From contig KE159610.1 of NCBI GenBank assembly GCA_000403295.2, forward strand, positions 857,740-920,832: 63,093 bases of DNA. Reading direction: 5' to 3'. Source of the stretch: Lachnospiraceae bacterium M18-1. GTDB lineage: Bacteria; Bacillota; Clostridia; Lachnospirales; Lachnospiraceae. Below the pieces are notes generated by a model. That model searched no databases and had not been told where the DNA came from. It was given only the letters and a program-made list of their open reading frames with translations. This document shows positions 17,791-27,205 of this stretch, piece by piece; the first letter of the stretch is position 1; each line of letters opens with the position of its first letter. The position numbers were made by a program, and so were the translations under genes.

Positions 17791-19791
17791 TTACATATAA
17801 TAGTCCACATTCTTCCTCCTACGAATGAAATTCTCTACGTCTTCAATGGACTCCGCCATCTGGCAGGGCGGCAATGCGCACAGCACGTCCTCATAATATC
17901 TTCCGCCCCTGACCGCCCTCTGATCCAGGATCGTCACCACGCAGGTATCCGTCTCCGTCCGGATGGCTCTGCCGAACCCCTGCCGCAGTTTCTTCTGCAT
18001 ATCCGGTACCGCAACAGCTTCTATGTATTCCCGCAGATTTCCATACTGCTCTTTCTCCGCCTCCCTCACCGGATCAGGCACAGCGAATGGAAGTCTTACA
18101 ATGATCAGGGACGATACCATATCTCCCGGAAAATCCACGCCCTCCCAACAGGAACCGGCTGCGAACAGAACCGCATTCTCCAATGTCTTAAACCGCATGA
18201 TTTCTTCCTGTGTATGCCTCCACACTTCCACCATGGGAAACGGCAGGTCACTGCGCAGAATCTGGTACACACTCCCCATCAAAGAATAAGATGTGAACAG
18301 CACCAATGTATGTCCATGAGTGGAACCCGCCAGTTGTTTAATCCGCTTTGCGATCCATACCGCTTCTTCCCGGCTCCCATGTCGGATCTGCTTTCCATCC
18401 TGCGGCAGGTAAAGCAGACAGTTTCTCCTATATTCAAACGGCGATTCCGCCACATATTCCTGCACCCCGGATTGCTTTTTCCGGTTCTTTTCATTCAACC
18501 CCAACATCTGCCGGGTTCGCATAAAGCCGTTCCCGGCCTTTAATGTTCCACTGGTGAGGATTGCCGGAATCCCCTGATTCCATAACACCTTCTGGAGATA
18601 GGCCGGAACCTCCCGGCTTGTGGCGCAGAAAACCGGAAGCCGTTCCGTATCCTGCTCCAAATATAAAACGTACTTCCTGCCGGGGACTAAAAAATAGCAG
18701 AGAACTATCCCTGCTTCTTCCAGCCGGTTGCGGATCCATTTGGAAATACTCCCCTTGCACCGCCTGCCGATTTCAAATAAAAGTGCGGCACTCTCTTTCA
18801 AGATGGAAATACATTCCTCTGTCTGCCGGAACGCAATCCTCTGCCCGTTCTCAAAGGAATGATTTTCCGCAATCACCTGAAAGAGTTTTTTCATCTCTGC
18901 CTTTAAATGTCTGGCACGGATTCCCTGATGCTCCTTTTCCAGTAAATAGCAGATCTCTAAGATATCGTCACTGCATAATGTTTTTCCGCACATCTGCACC
19001 GCCGCTTCCGGGAGCTTATGGGCTTCATCAATCACCAACGCCCGGTAATCCGATAAGAGCGGATTGTATCCCTTTGTCCGGTGGGAAGCGTCCGCAAGCA
19101 GGTAATTATGGTTACAGATCTGAAAATGGATTCCTGTGCTTTTCACTCGCTTCATATATCTCCGATAACGGCAGGTTTCCCTCTCCGTACAATTCTTCGG
19201 GCAGAACTTAGGAACACATACAAGCCTCCTGTCAAACCCGCTCAGCCCATGCACCTGATCCATGTCATAGCAGGTACGCAGGGCGAGCAATGCTTTTTTC
19301 TGGTTTCCGTTTTTCTTCTTATCCTGAATGGAAGCAATCCGCTGATTCAGGCGGCTATCGCACACAAAATGTTCCTTCCCTTTGCGGACGACAGCTTTCA
19401 GCGGTCTGCAGATCAGTTTTTCTTTCAGCAGGAGCCGGGACAGAAACGGAATGTACTCTTGCAGGATTGCTTCTTGAAGCGCAATACTGGAGGTGGAGAT
19501 CACCGCCGGATAGTTTTCCGTTCTGAAAAGATTTCCCACTTGTTTTGCGTATTTTTCTTTCATGATGCACGCTACCAGATATGCGTATGTTTTCCCAATC
19601 CCTACTCCGGCGTCACACAATGCTATCTGATTCCCCCATAGAGCGTCTAGCATTTCGTGGCTTAGACGGAGCTGCTCTTCCCGGACGGTCAAACCATGTT
19701 TTGGCATGAGTTCTTGAAAAATATGATCCACTTCCTCATGGGCTTTTTTCTGGTGCCATCCCATAGGCACAGTCTTGTCAGCGTCCCTCAT
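17791..19791 (-). CDS. DinG/Rad3-family ATP-dependent DNA helicase
   Basis: 666 residues from ATG 19791, chosen for the GGAG just upstream and a 14-nt overlap with the DUF3846 gene. Superfamily 2 XPD/DinG type: Walker A GVGIGKT near residue 65, four cysteines of the Fe-S cluster region near 185-205 (CVPKFCPKNCTERETC), DEAH box VIDEAHKLPEA near 252, and C-terminal motifs (SCWEGVDFPG, RQGFGRAIRT). It should unwind DNA 5'-3'. Such helicases often accompany DUF3846 genes in clostridial integrative elements, so it is probably ICE cargo for DNA processing and not the housekeeping DinG. Confidence 0.85.
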   Translation of the reverse strand: MRDADKTVPMGWHQKKAHEEVDHIFQELMPKHGLTVREEQLRLSHEMLDALWGNQIALCDAGVGIGKTYAYLVACIMKEKYAKQVGNLFRTENYPAVISTSSIALQEAILQEYIPFLSRLLLKEKLICRPLKAVVRKGKEHFVCDSRLNQRIASIQDKKKNGNQKKALLALRTCYDMDQVHGLSGFDRRLVCVPKFCPKNCTERETCRYRRYMKRVKSTGIHFQICNHNYLLADASHRTKGYNPLLSDYRALVIDEAHKLPEAAVQMCGKTLCSDDILEICYLLEKEHQGIRARHLKAEMKKLFQVIAENHSFENGQRIAFRQTEECISILKESAALLFEIGRRCKGSISKWIRNRLEEAGIVLCYFLVPGRKYVLYLEQDTERLPVFCATSREVPAYLQKVLWNQGIPAILTSGTLKAGNGFMRTRQMLGLNEKNRKKQSGVQEYVAESPFEYRRNCLLYLPQDGKQIRHGSREEAVWIAKRIKQLAGSTHGHTLVLFTSYSLMGSVYQILRSDLPFPMVEVWRHTQEEIMRFKTLENAVLFAAGSCWEGVDFPGDMVSSLIIVRLPFAVPDPVREAEKEQYGNLREYIEAVAVPDMQKKLRQGFGRAIRTETDTCVVTILDQRAVRGGRYYEDVLCALPPCQMAESIEDVENFIRRRKNVDYYM

Positions 19792-20332
19792 TTGCCCTGC
19801 TCCGTTTTCTGATCTTTCTGTTCTGGTTCGTCCGGCTGTTCCGGCACTGTCCGGTTTTGAATTCCATTTCAACCCGTGCTGAATCCTTTTCAGCCTGCGC
19901 TGTTTTCCCCCTCATTTGTTCCGGCATGGGAACCATCGCCATTTGTCCATTGATACGGACAGGCATTTCAGGCACCTTAAACTTCTCCATATATTTTGCC
20001 GACAGTTCTTCGCTCAAAGTTCCAAAATCATCTTCTGTCAGCCCTGCGATGAGAAATGTTCCCGCTACAATATCATATAAATTCCCTTTGTCATCATAGA
20101 GTCCACGGTTCGGCATCATACCGTTTATTTTCCCCTCGTCGTTCAATACAATCGCAACCGGATCTTTAAAAGGATATGTTGCGTCGATATGTCCCCCAAC
20201 TATATTCTGCAACGATCTTAAATCTCCGGAAATGGTTTTAAGATAAGGTTCTTTCAATGGCTCCACTATCAGAACTTTCATCCCTTCTGTTTTTTTCCGG
20301 CCTGTCTCCTGGCCGTCATAATCGTAATTCAT
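19778..20332 (-). CDS. DUF3846 domain protein
   Basis: 184 residues using the ATG at 20332 (AAGAAAGG upstream); the domain itself starts at MKVLIVEPLKEPY (20281). The middle holds the DUF3846 core (LRSLQNIVGGHIDATYPF, IVLNDEGKINGMMPNRGLYDDKGNLYDIVAGTFLIAG), a small fold common on ICEs and phages of Clostridia and of unknown function. The tail is charged and low-complexity. It is co-transcribed with the helicase by stop-start overlap. Confidence 0.8.
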   Translation of the reverse strand: MNYDYDGQETGRKKTEGMKVLIVEPLKEPYLKTISGDLRSLQNIVGGHIDATYPFKDPVAIVLNDEGKINGMMPNRGLYDDKGNLYDIVAGTFLIAGLTEDDFGTLSEELSAKYMEKFKVPEMPVRINGQMAMVPMPEQMRGKTAQAEKDSARVEMEFKTGQCRNSRTNQNRKIRKRSRANEGR

Positions 20333-21219
20333 AACGTGATTGCCTTTCTTGAAACTGTATGGCGTTGGTATCACATGCATGCGGCCGTAGTACCCCACAG
20401 CCGCATGGTATCTGATATCAACGACACACTTCGATTGATTTCATTTTTCTGTTCAGTTCCCTCAAAAATATTACCTCAGCTGAACAGATACATTTGTTTC
20501 TTTTGGCATTCGTATTTGACCCCGCATCCCCGAAAGCCGTCCATCTTCTGTGATGGTTGGGAACATTACAGGCAGGCATCTGGCGGGTATGGTGTTTCGG
20601 AATTTCCGATAGCCGAGTATGTATTTTCAATTAGATGATCAAAAATACGCATTTAGACTGTAAACTCTATTTCTCTGTATTTATAGCAAACAACATTATT
20701 TTTGTGCTAGACTACATGAATGTGACAATACTACAGTATTTATAAAATGTGCAGGTATAAAACAAACTGTCGTTTACTATACACTCGCATAAAGTTTTCC
20801 AGTCTGATGATCTGATAATTCCTTCCTGCTATACCGATGCCGTTCACGGATGTCCGAAAGGTCTTGCTGATTACAACCTGAATTTCATCCTTTTGCTTTT
20901 TGGCAAATATGTGTATCATTATCCCCCGCTTGTGATCATGGCGAAAAGCCAGCCGCGGCTTATTTCAAGTATAAGGAATCGCTCGAAGCGGAACAGACAC
21001 TGCATGGTAAGGAATGACCCTCCCTTTTCCAATTTCCGATATTGAAAAAATCCATCCCCTCCATGCAGTGGCTGTTTCCGCTTGTCCTGGCGCTTATCTT
21101 GTCACGCTACAACTCACGGGAACGTACCTGTAATGCTGGTATAAAGTTGTCAAAGTGCGGCCGAAGAGATTTACCCTTCTACTATATAGCCGTTGGGAAC
21201 CCCCTTTTTCTCTCTCACT
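20333..21219. other. Gene-poor region
   Basis: I see no gene I can support. A short plus-strand frame ending near 21020 (...EKPAAAYFKYKESLEAEQ..., stop TGA) looks protein-like and may be the last scrap of a decayed gene, but it has no start or upstream homology that I can recognise. Confidence 0.4.
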
Positions 21220-21645
21220 TTATGAAAATTTTATAATTTTTATTTTTAGTTTATTAATCCTGCAATGAATAGCGTGTTCAGTAATTCCCAATTCCTCTGC
21301 GGTCTCTGTTACTGAAAATCCCATTATCCTCATCAATAATATCTGCAGAGTACTTCGGTCTGTATCCCGCAGGATATGTAAAAGATGCTCGTCATCAATG
21401 GAATCCAATAGTAAAGGAATATTATTGATTTCCTGTTCATCTAATACCTGACTTTCCCAATCCTGATTTTCTGGAAATGACGCCCAATGATCCTGATAAC
21501 ATCTTTCAGCCTTAAAATCTTTCCAGTCAAACTCTCTCAATTTCTGGATAGATTTTTCATCCATTCCCAGGGTTCGGAGTATTTTTTCTTCTTGTTCCTT
21601 CCATTGCTTCCATTTACGTTCCTCTCTTGCTTTATTGTAAGCCAT
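21220..21645 (-). CDS. Sigma-70 region 4-type protein of mobile elements
   Basis: 141 residues from MAYNKAREERKWKQW, chosen for GGAGG 8 nt upstream. The N-terminal half is charged (KWKQWKEQEEKILRTLGMDEKSI). The C-terminal half ends in a sigma-region-4-like helix-turn-helix (LLMRIMGFSVTETAEELGITEHAIHCRINKLKIKI). This family is common in clostridial ICEs and is usually annotated as an RNA polymerase sigma factor or regulator. It lacks region 2, so it is more likely a DNA-binding regulator than a full sigma factor. It probably belongs with the DUF3846/DinG block. Confidence 0.75.
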   Translation of the reverse strand: MAYNKAREERKWKQWKEQEEKILRTLGMDEKSIQKLREFDWKDFKAERCYQDHWASFPENQDWESQVLDEQEINNIPLLLDSIDDEHLLHILRDTDRSTLQILLMRIMGFSVTETAEELGITEHAIHCRINKLKIKIIKFS

Positions 21646-22471
21646 TATTCTTTCCTCCGATCTGAAATTTTTAAAATCAAATCGAAGTGTGGAGGCAGAC
21701 GAGCTCTCCAGTTGAATTTTGGCATAGCAATAATAGTTCAGCCTGACCTGCACCAGAATTACACCACTATCCATAATTATTGAATTTAAATCTCCGCATA
21801 ATATGGTCTTTTATTTAATTATGTTAGATTTTTACCATTACAATAATCAGATTCCTCATAGGTAAAAGCTAAAAAGAGGACAGGTATGCCTTTATAAGAT
21901 TCCTTCTATGCTTTGGGCATTTACATACTTCCATAATTTTTACAAACCATTATGATCTAGCATAATAAACTTCCTCGCAGCAAAGCTGCGGGGAATTAAC
22001 CCCTGATAGATTAAGTTGCAAAAATATCATAATCACCCAAATGTCAAAAAACTTAAAAAGCGTATCCTATCCTTTTTTAGATAAATCTTTTTTCACTTAA
22101 AATTATTCTATTTCAATAATAATATCAATGATGTATATACACCCCTTATAGATTCCAAAACTAAAATAGACATGATTTTTCCCTCACAAGGACAAAAAGG
22201 CTGCAATTTCTTGCTTATAAAGCATATCAGAAAAAGCCGCCTTAATTTTATCTATTCTATATTGTACAGAATTGTCATTTACTTTCGTGTACGCAAAATG
22301 ATTTTATAAAATTTTTACACACCTGCTTCCTCTACTTACTCGGCCATAACCTTCTATAACGTATTTCAGACATTGCTTACTTTTTAGTACAATTATTCCG
22401 CCGCCTTTTCAGCCTCCATTGTTTTCAGATCACTCTCTAAATGAAAGAACATGAAAACATTACGAAAACAA
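21646..22471. other. Gene-free, AT-rich region with a hairpin pair
   Basis: No coding region seen. At 21976-22003 two abutting hairpins occur: CGCAGC-aaa-GCTGCG, then GGGG-aattaa-CCCC. Such structures resemble IS200/IS605-type or REP ends; a related arrangement may exist near 31900. No transposase is present here. Confidence 0.4.
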
Positions 22472-22744
22472 TCATTGTAAGTGCCAGTAGATTTCAATTA
22501 TATACGAATTGGATTGTGTCTGCACGATTCCTTGGACATCTTGTGCGCCGTCAAATTCAGAGCCTGACAATATCCATCCGAAAATAGCTGTGCCAAGTCC
22601 CATATCAATCTTCTGCGAGGCGGAGACACCTGCATTTTCCATACTAACGGTGCCAATACCTCTAAAAGCAATAAAGATGATCCTCAAAAGGGGGGTAGAC
22701 TCAAAGAGGCCAAACCCAAGATATCCTATTAGTTTTAACCTCAT
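22472..22744 (-). pseudogene. Internal remnant of a GPH-type sugar:cation symporter
   Basis: A 90-residue frame with GPH-like segments (IGYLGFGLFES..., ASQKIDMGLGTAIFGWILSG...FDGAQDVQ), the end of a MelB-like transporter before its last helix. A stretch expected between GIGT and SASQK is missing, so it has an internal deletion. The apparent first codons lie in the 99-bp repeat and are not original. The missing last helix has the character of the scrap at 1379-1549. Confidence 0.5.
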
Positions 22745-22828
22745 AAAATTTAATCCGTTATATGACTTCCGGCAGTTTTTCTTATTCTATTTCCATAAAA
22801 AAGCACACAATCCACCTTGTCTCTAATT
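22731..22828 (+). repeat. ~99-bp direct repeat, left copy
   Basis: Nearly identical to 31457-31555 (shared AGTTTTAACCTCATAAAATT, CTTCCGGCAGTTTTTCT, ATTTCCATAAAAAAGC, CTTGTCTCTAAT) with only a handful of differences. The two copies enclose exactly the sugar operon. Confidence 0.85.
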
Positions 22829-22851
22829 TATACGCAAAATGCCACAGAAAA

Positions 22852-24615
22852 TCAACTGTTATCTTCCGCATTCTCTGTCATGGGAATCCATACGCAGATG
22901 CGGGTGCCGCCGCCGGGTACACTCTCAATAACCAGCCCATGGGACTCGCCGTAGCGAATCTTCAGGCGGCGGTTCACATTCCTGAGACCGATGGAGTCCT
23001 GGGCTTCCATAATCAGTTCTTCATCCTCCCCAAGGATTTCATCGATTTTGCTCTGTTCCATTCCTACCCCATTATCGCTGATGCAAATCCGTACCCGGTC
23101 CTTCATCTTCTGAACATCCAGAACCACAATACCCTGTTCGATGTTTTCCACTCCGTGGATAATGGCATTTTCTACCAACGGCTGAATCACCAGCTTAGGC
23201 AGCCGAAATTCCATCAAATCCTCCGGCGACTGTACAATGAACGTAATCCGGTCACCATAGCGCAATTTCTGGATCGTCAGATAATGGCGGATATGTTCCA
23301 GCTCTGCCCCCAGATTGGTCATAGCCGGGCCTTTGATCGTATAGCGCATCATTTGGCTCATAGCCACGGCTATATCTGCCCCCTCTGCCACTCCCTTATC
23401 CCGTGAAATCCAGGCCACCATATCCAGGGTATTATAAAGGAAATGGGGATTGATCTGCATCCGCAGCGATTCCAGTTCCGCCTTCTGCCGCAGCATATTG
23501 GCATTGTAGACACGATCCACCAGATCATTAATATTATAAACCATCATATTGAAATGCTGGGACAGCTCTCCGATCTCATCATTGGTGCGCACGGCACAGA
23601 TCACATTGAAATCGCCCTCTCCGAAACGCCGCATGGCCTCCTGCAGATCCTCAATACTCTCCGTGAACCGGGAGACAATATAAAAGAGCAAAAGAGAAAT
23701 TCCAAAGAGCACCAGCACACAGAACACACCGAGCACCACCCGAAGATCGTGAAGCACACCCAGATAGCTTATCCGCGGAATCAGAGAAACCATGTACCAG
23801 TCAGCGGAGTTCATTTTCTCAATATACACATAGCTGTCGATTCCGGCGACATTCGTCCGCAGCAGATCACTCCCCGTCATATCATTGGAAATCAGATCCT
23901 TCAGTTTCCCAGAAGCCCGGATCACCTCGTCACCGGTGCTTACGATGACATTCATGCGGCTGTCCACGATCAGACTCTTGCCGTCACGGGTAAAGGACAT
24001 ATTTTCCACATGGCTGCGAAAATCATTGGCCGGTATCTGCAGCATCAAAAAGCCCAGAACACTCATATCCTTTTTGCTGTTGATCTGTGCGCCCACCTGC
24101 ATGAAACGGCCGAAATCATCCAGCCCCAGCCAGACGGCCCTGCCGCCGCCGTCATAAATGAACTGGCGGCGATCCCTGTTCCAGATGACGCCGCCGCCGG
24201 ATTTTTCCCAGACCTCCGAATACCCGCGGTCCGATTCCAGATAAACATTCGTAATGGAATCCGTCCAGAGAATATTGGCATAAACCGTATCGCGCACGAT
24301 GTTTTGCATTCTGGCCTGTTCCGCTATCGTATACTGATGGTGGTCCACACCATAAAGAAAATCCTGGATCGTATCCTCCGACTGAATGCTCAAAATGACC
24401 GTATTGATCTGTTTCATGGTCAGTTCCAGACTGCCGACGGATTCCCGTCCCATATTACGGATATATTCCTGGGTCTGCTGCTCATATATCCGGTTGAAAT
24501 ACCAGTAATAGGAAAAGGTCAGCATCAGCGCCAGAAACAGGCTGACACCGATAAATGCAGCCAGATATTTATATTTTAGTTTTCCCCGAAACTTCCGCTT
24601 GTGGATTCTGCTCAT
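22852..24615 (-). CDS. YesM-type sensor histidine kinase
   Basis: 587 residues from ATG 24615, which overlaps the response-regulator stop as ATGA. A first membrane helix (about 18-38), a large extracellular sensor domain of Cache type, a second helix (about 285-305), HAMP (about 305-360), then the His_kinase domain with the phosphoryl-accepting His in NPHFLYNTLDMVAW (about 391). The HATPase follows (LVENAIIHG, ISDNGVGM). LytS/YesM-class kinases sense extracellular sugars and phosphorylate a YesN-type regulator. It is last in the sugar operon. Confidence 0.9.
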   Translation of the reverse strand: MSRIHKRKFRGKLKYKYLAAFIGVSLFLALMLTFSYYWYFNRIYEQQTQEYIRNMGRESVGSLELTMKQINTVILSIQSEDTIQDFLYGVDHHQYTIAEQARMQNIVRDTVYANILWTDSITNVYLESDRGYSEVWEKSGGGVIWNRDRRQFIYDGGGRAVWLGLDDFGRFMQVGAQINSKKDMSVLGFLMLQIPANDFRSHVENMSFTRDGKSLIVDSRMNVIVSTGDEVIRASGKLKDLISNDMTGSDLLRTNVAGIDSYVYIEKMNSADWYMVSLIPRISYLGVLHDLRVVLGVFCVLVLFGISLLLFYIVSRFTESIEDLQEAMRRFGEGDFNVICAVRTNDEIGELSQHFNMMVYNINDLVDRVYNANMLRQKAELESLRMQINPHFLYNTLDMVAWISRDKGVAEGADIAVAMSQMMRYTIKGPAMTNLGAELEHIRHYLTIQKLRYGDRITFIVQSPEDLMEFRLPKLVIQPLVENAIIHGVENIEQGIVVLDVQKMKDRVRICISDNGVGMEQSKIDEILGEDEELIMEAQDSIGLRNVNRRLKIRYGESHGLVIESVPGGGTRICVWIPMTENAEDNS

Positions 24616-25412
24616 ACGTTTTCCCTCTTCATTTTCTGCCGGTACTGCTTCGGCGAACATCCGTAATATTTCTTAAACATCGTGCTGAAATACCGCTGGT
24701 CGGGAACTCCCACGGTCTCGGCAATCTTACCCAGCTTCCAGTCGGTTTCCTCCAGAAAGCGGACAGCCTCCGACATCCGTTTATTGGTCAATATCTCCAG
24801 AAACGTAAAGCCTGTCTCTTTTTTCAGCATCCGGTTGATATAAACCGCATTGAAATTAAAGGTTCGGGAGAGTGTGTTTAAGGATAAATTTTCCGCATAA
24901 TGCTGCTCAATAAAACGGTTGATCTCCCGCACATTGATCTTCCCCTCGCTGTCCGGCTCTTTCTCCCGCATTTCGCCGGCCTCTCTTTCCAGAACTGCCA
25001 TATGGACTGATGGCAGTTGACAAGCCCCCACTTCCTGACGAATCTGAAGCGTTGCCCTGCGGCATGTCTCCAGAATTTCTTCGGGAGATGCCGGTTTCAA
25101 AATATAATCAAACGCGCCCATGTGTAATGCGCGTTTTGCATAGGCAAAATCTTCATAGCCACTCAAAAAGATAATTTTGCATTTTTTATTCTGAGCCAAA
25201 ATCCGTTCCGCCATATCAAGCCCATCCACGATAGGCATACGGATATCGGCCAGCACCAGATCCGGGATATACAAAGAAGCCAAATCAATGGCTTCTTTCC
25301 CGTTATTGGCTACCGCGCACACGGTAATCCCGATCTTCCCCCAGTCAAGAGAAGAGATCCCCCGACGGATCAATGGTTCATCATCAGCAATCAGAAGCTT
25401 GTAGGTATCCAT
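24612..25412 (-). CDS. YesN-type response regulator (REC + AraC HTH)
   Basis: 266 residues. The receiver domain (1-120) has the acidic pair (ADDEP), the phosphorylated Asp in VLADIRMP (about 56) and Lys in YILKPA. A linker leads to a C-terminal AraC double helix-turn-helix (about 165-262; VGVPDQRYFSTMFKKYYGCSPKQYRQK). It is translationally coupled to the kinase gene. It probably activates the operon promoter upstream of the GH42 gene when the pathway sugar is present. Confidence 0.92.
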   Translation of the reverse strand: MDTYKLLIADDEPLIRRGISSLDWGKIGITVCAVANNGKEAIDLASLYIPDLVLADIRMPIVDGLDMAERILAQNKKCKIIFLSGYEDFAYAKRALHMGAFDYILKPASPEEILETCRRATLQIRQEVGACQLPSVHMAVLEREAGEMREKEPDSEGKINVREINRFIEQHYAENLSLNTLSRTFNFNAVYINRMLKKETGFTFLEILTNKRMSEAVRFLEETDWKLGKIAETVGVPDQRYFSTMFKKYYGCSPKQYRQKMKRENV

Positions 25413-25419
25413 AAATCCA

Positions 25420-26250
25420 TTATCCTTTCACAGCGCCCGCTGTCATACCTTCCATTACTTTATCATGAAGGATCAGATATACCACGATCGTAGGAATAAC
25501 TGTCATAACGACTGCTGCCAGCATACCGGCATAATCCGTAGAATCCAAATCCGCAAACTGGGTCAGAATAACCGGAAGCGGCATCTTATTCATTGAAGTA
25601 AGGAAAATCTGCGGGAACAAAAGATCGTTCCATATAGTGATAAAGTTAATTACCGAGACCGTCGCGATCGAAGGCTTCGCGATCGGTAGTATTATTTTAT
25701 AATATCCTTTCCAAATTGTACAGCCGTCTACCGTGAAAGCTTCTTCTAATTCTTTCGGAATCGTGGAAAAAAATCCCGTAAGAATATAAATAGTAATCGG
25801 AAACGCAAACACCGTATGGGCAATAATAACGGAAATCCAGGAATCCAGAAGGTGCATCCGGTTAAACATGGAAAACATAGGCACAATGGCTGCATAAGCC
25901 GGAATACTCATACCCATGGCAAAGAGCGTGTTTACCGGCTTACAGAGTTTAAAATGTAATCGGGAAATCCCATAAGAAACCATTGCCCCCAAAAATACGG
26001 TAATAAATACGGCCGCGACCGTGATCACTACAGAACTGATGTAGCTGTGAACAATATCCGCTTTAGATATTGCGTTGATATAATTTACAAGCCCCAGAGA
26101 TTCAGGAAGCCCCCACGTATTCGTATACAGTTCCTGATTACTTTTAAAGGAACCAAGAATCAGCCAGACCAACGGATACAGACACATCACAGCGAAGACG
26201 GCCATTAACAAAAAGGCAGTTCCCCGTAAGATTCTTCTTTGTACTGTCAT
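25420..26250 (-). CDS. Carbohydrate ABC transporter permease (MalG-like)
   Basis: 276 residues with six membrane helices and the EAA loop (EELEEAFTVDGCTIWKGYYKIILPIAKP), which docks on the ATPase. CUT1 family permease, second subunit. It pairs with the MalF-like gene 11 nt upstream. As is usual for CUT1 operons in this group, no ATPase gene is present; a shared MsmX-type ATPase probably energises it. Confidence 0.92.
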   Translation of the reverse strand: MTVQRRILRGTAFLLMAVFAVMCLYPLVWLILGSFKSNQELYTNTWGLPESLGLVNYINAISKADIVHSYISSVVITVAAVFITVFLGAMVSYGISRLHFKLCKPVNTLFAMGMSIPAYAAIVPMFSMFNRMHLLDSWISVIIAHTVFAFPITIYILTGFFSTIPKELEEAFTVDGCTIWKGYYKIILPIAKPSIATVSVINFITIWNDLLFPQIFLTSMNKMPLPVILTQFADLDSTDYAGMLAAVVMTVIPTIVVYLILHDKVMEGMTAGAVKG

Positions 26251-26261
26251 CTCTCCACCTC

Positions 26262-27149
26262 CTAGTATTCCATTTTCTCAACACGAATCAGACGATTTAC
26301 CAACCAGATAACTGCCGTACACAAAATGAGAAGTACAACACCGATGGCACTGGCATAGCCAAACTTCAGCGTACGGAAGCCCTGATAATACATATAGGTT
26401 GCCATAACCTCGCTGGCATGGTTCGGTCCTCCTTTGGTCATGGACCAGATCAGATCGAAATATTTCAGGGAACCGGTGATGATCAAAACTACGTCAATAC
26501 GGATCACGTGTTTGATCAGCGGCAGGGTGATCTTCGTAAACTGCTGCCACATGGTCGCGCCGTCAATACGGGCCGATTCGTACAATTCTCCCGGAATGGA
26601 GCGCATAGCAGCCAACTGAATGACCATATGATACCCCACGAATTTCCACATAACCACCAGGATCATAGCAAACATAACCGTTTGTTCCTCATTAAGCCAT
26701 GAATGTTTAAACTGAGGCATATGTAACAGATCCAATAAGGCGTTTACGAGACCGAATTCGGAGTTATAAATCATCTTGAACATAATACCGACGCCTGCTC
26801 CGCAGATAACCGAGGGAAGGAAAAAAGCGGACTGGAAAAATTTACTTCCCCTGATTTTCGTAAAAATGAAATTTCCGAACACCAGCGCCAGAGGCAGATG
26901 GGCGATCAAAGAACCGACAACCAGCATGGCGTTATTTTTCAGTGCCTTCAAAAAGAATTTATCGTTAAACAGATTCATGTAATTGCGAAGTCCGACAAAG
27001 TTTTTCGTTCCCATCAGATCGGTCTGAAACAGACTGATGTATACATTATATATAATGGGGATCAGGACAAATACCGCAAACAGAATCAGTGACGGCAAAA
27101 TAAAGATTGCCACGGTCTTTTTATTACTCAGTACTTTATTCATACGCAA
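26262..27149 (-). CDS. Sugar ABC transporter permease (MalF-like)
   Basis: 295 residues (or 293 from the second Met), six helices, with the EAA loop GELYESARIDGATMWQQFTKITLPLI. First permease subunit of the CUT1 importer encoded with the binding protein (27206) and the MalG-like subunit. It forms the membrane channel for an oligosaccharide, probably a beta-galactoside given the neighbouring GH42 gene. Confidence 0.92.
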   Translation of the reverse strand: MRMNKVLSNKKTVAIFILPSLILFAVFVLIPIIYNVYISLFQTDLMGTKNFVGLRNYMNLFNDKFFLKALKNNAMLVVGSLIAHLPLALVFGNFIFTKIRGSKFFQSAFFLPSVICGAGVGIMFKMIYNSEFGLVNALLDLLHMPQFKHSWLNEEQTVMFAMILVVMWKFVGYHMVIQLAAMRSIPGELYESARIDGATMWQQFTKITLPLIKHVIRIDVVLIITGSLKYFDLIWSMTKGGPNHASEVMATYMYYQGFRTLKFGYASAIGVVLLILCTAVIWLVNRLIRVEKMEY

Positions 27150-27205
27150 CCTCCTCTACAAAAGACAGTGCTGCCCGAAAGCAGCACTATTCCACACGTT
27201 ACCCG

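Noticed and set aside
23443..24579. 378-residue plus-strand frame opposite the histidine kinase
   Set aside because: Codon-bias shadow: the minus-strand kinase has all family motifs.
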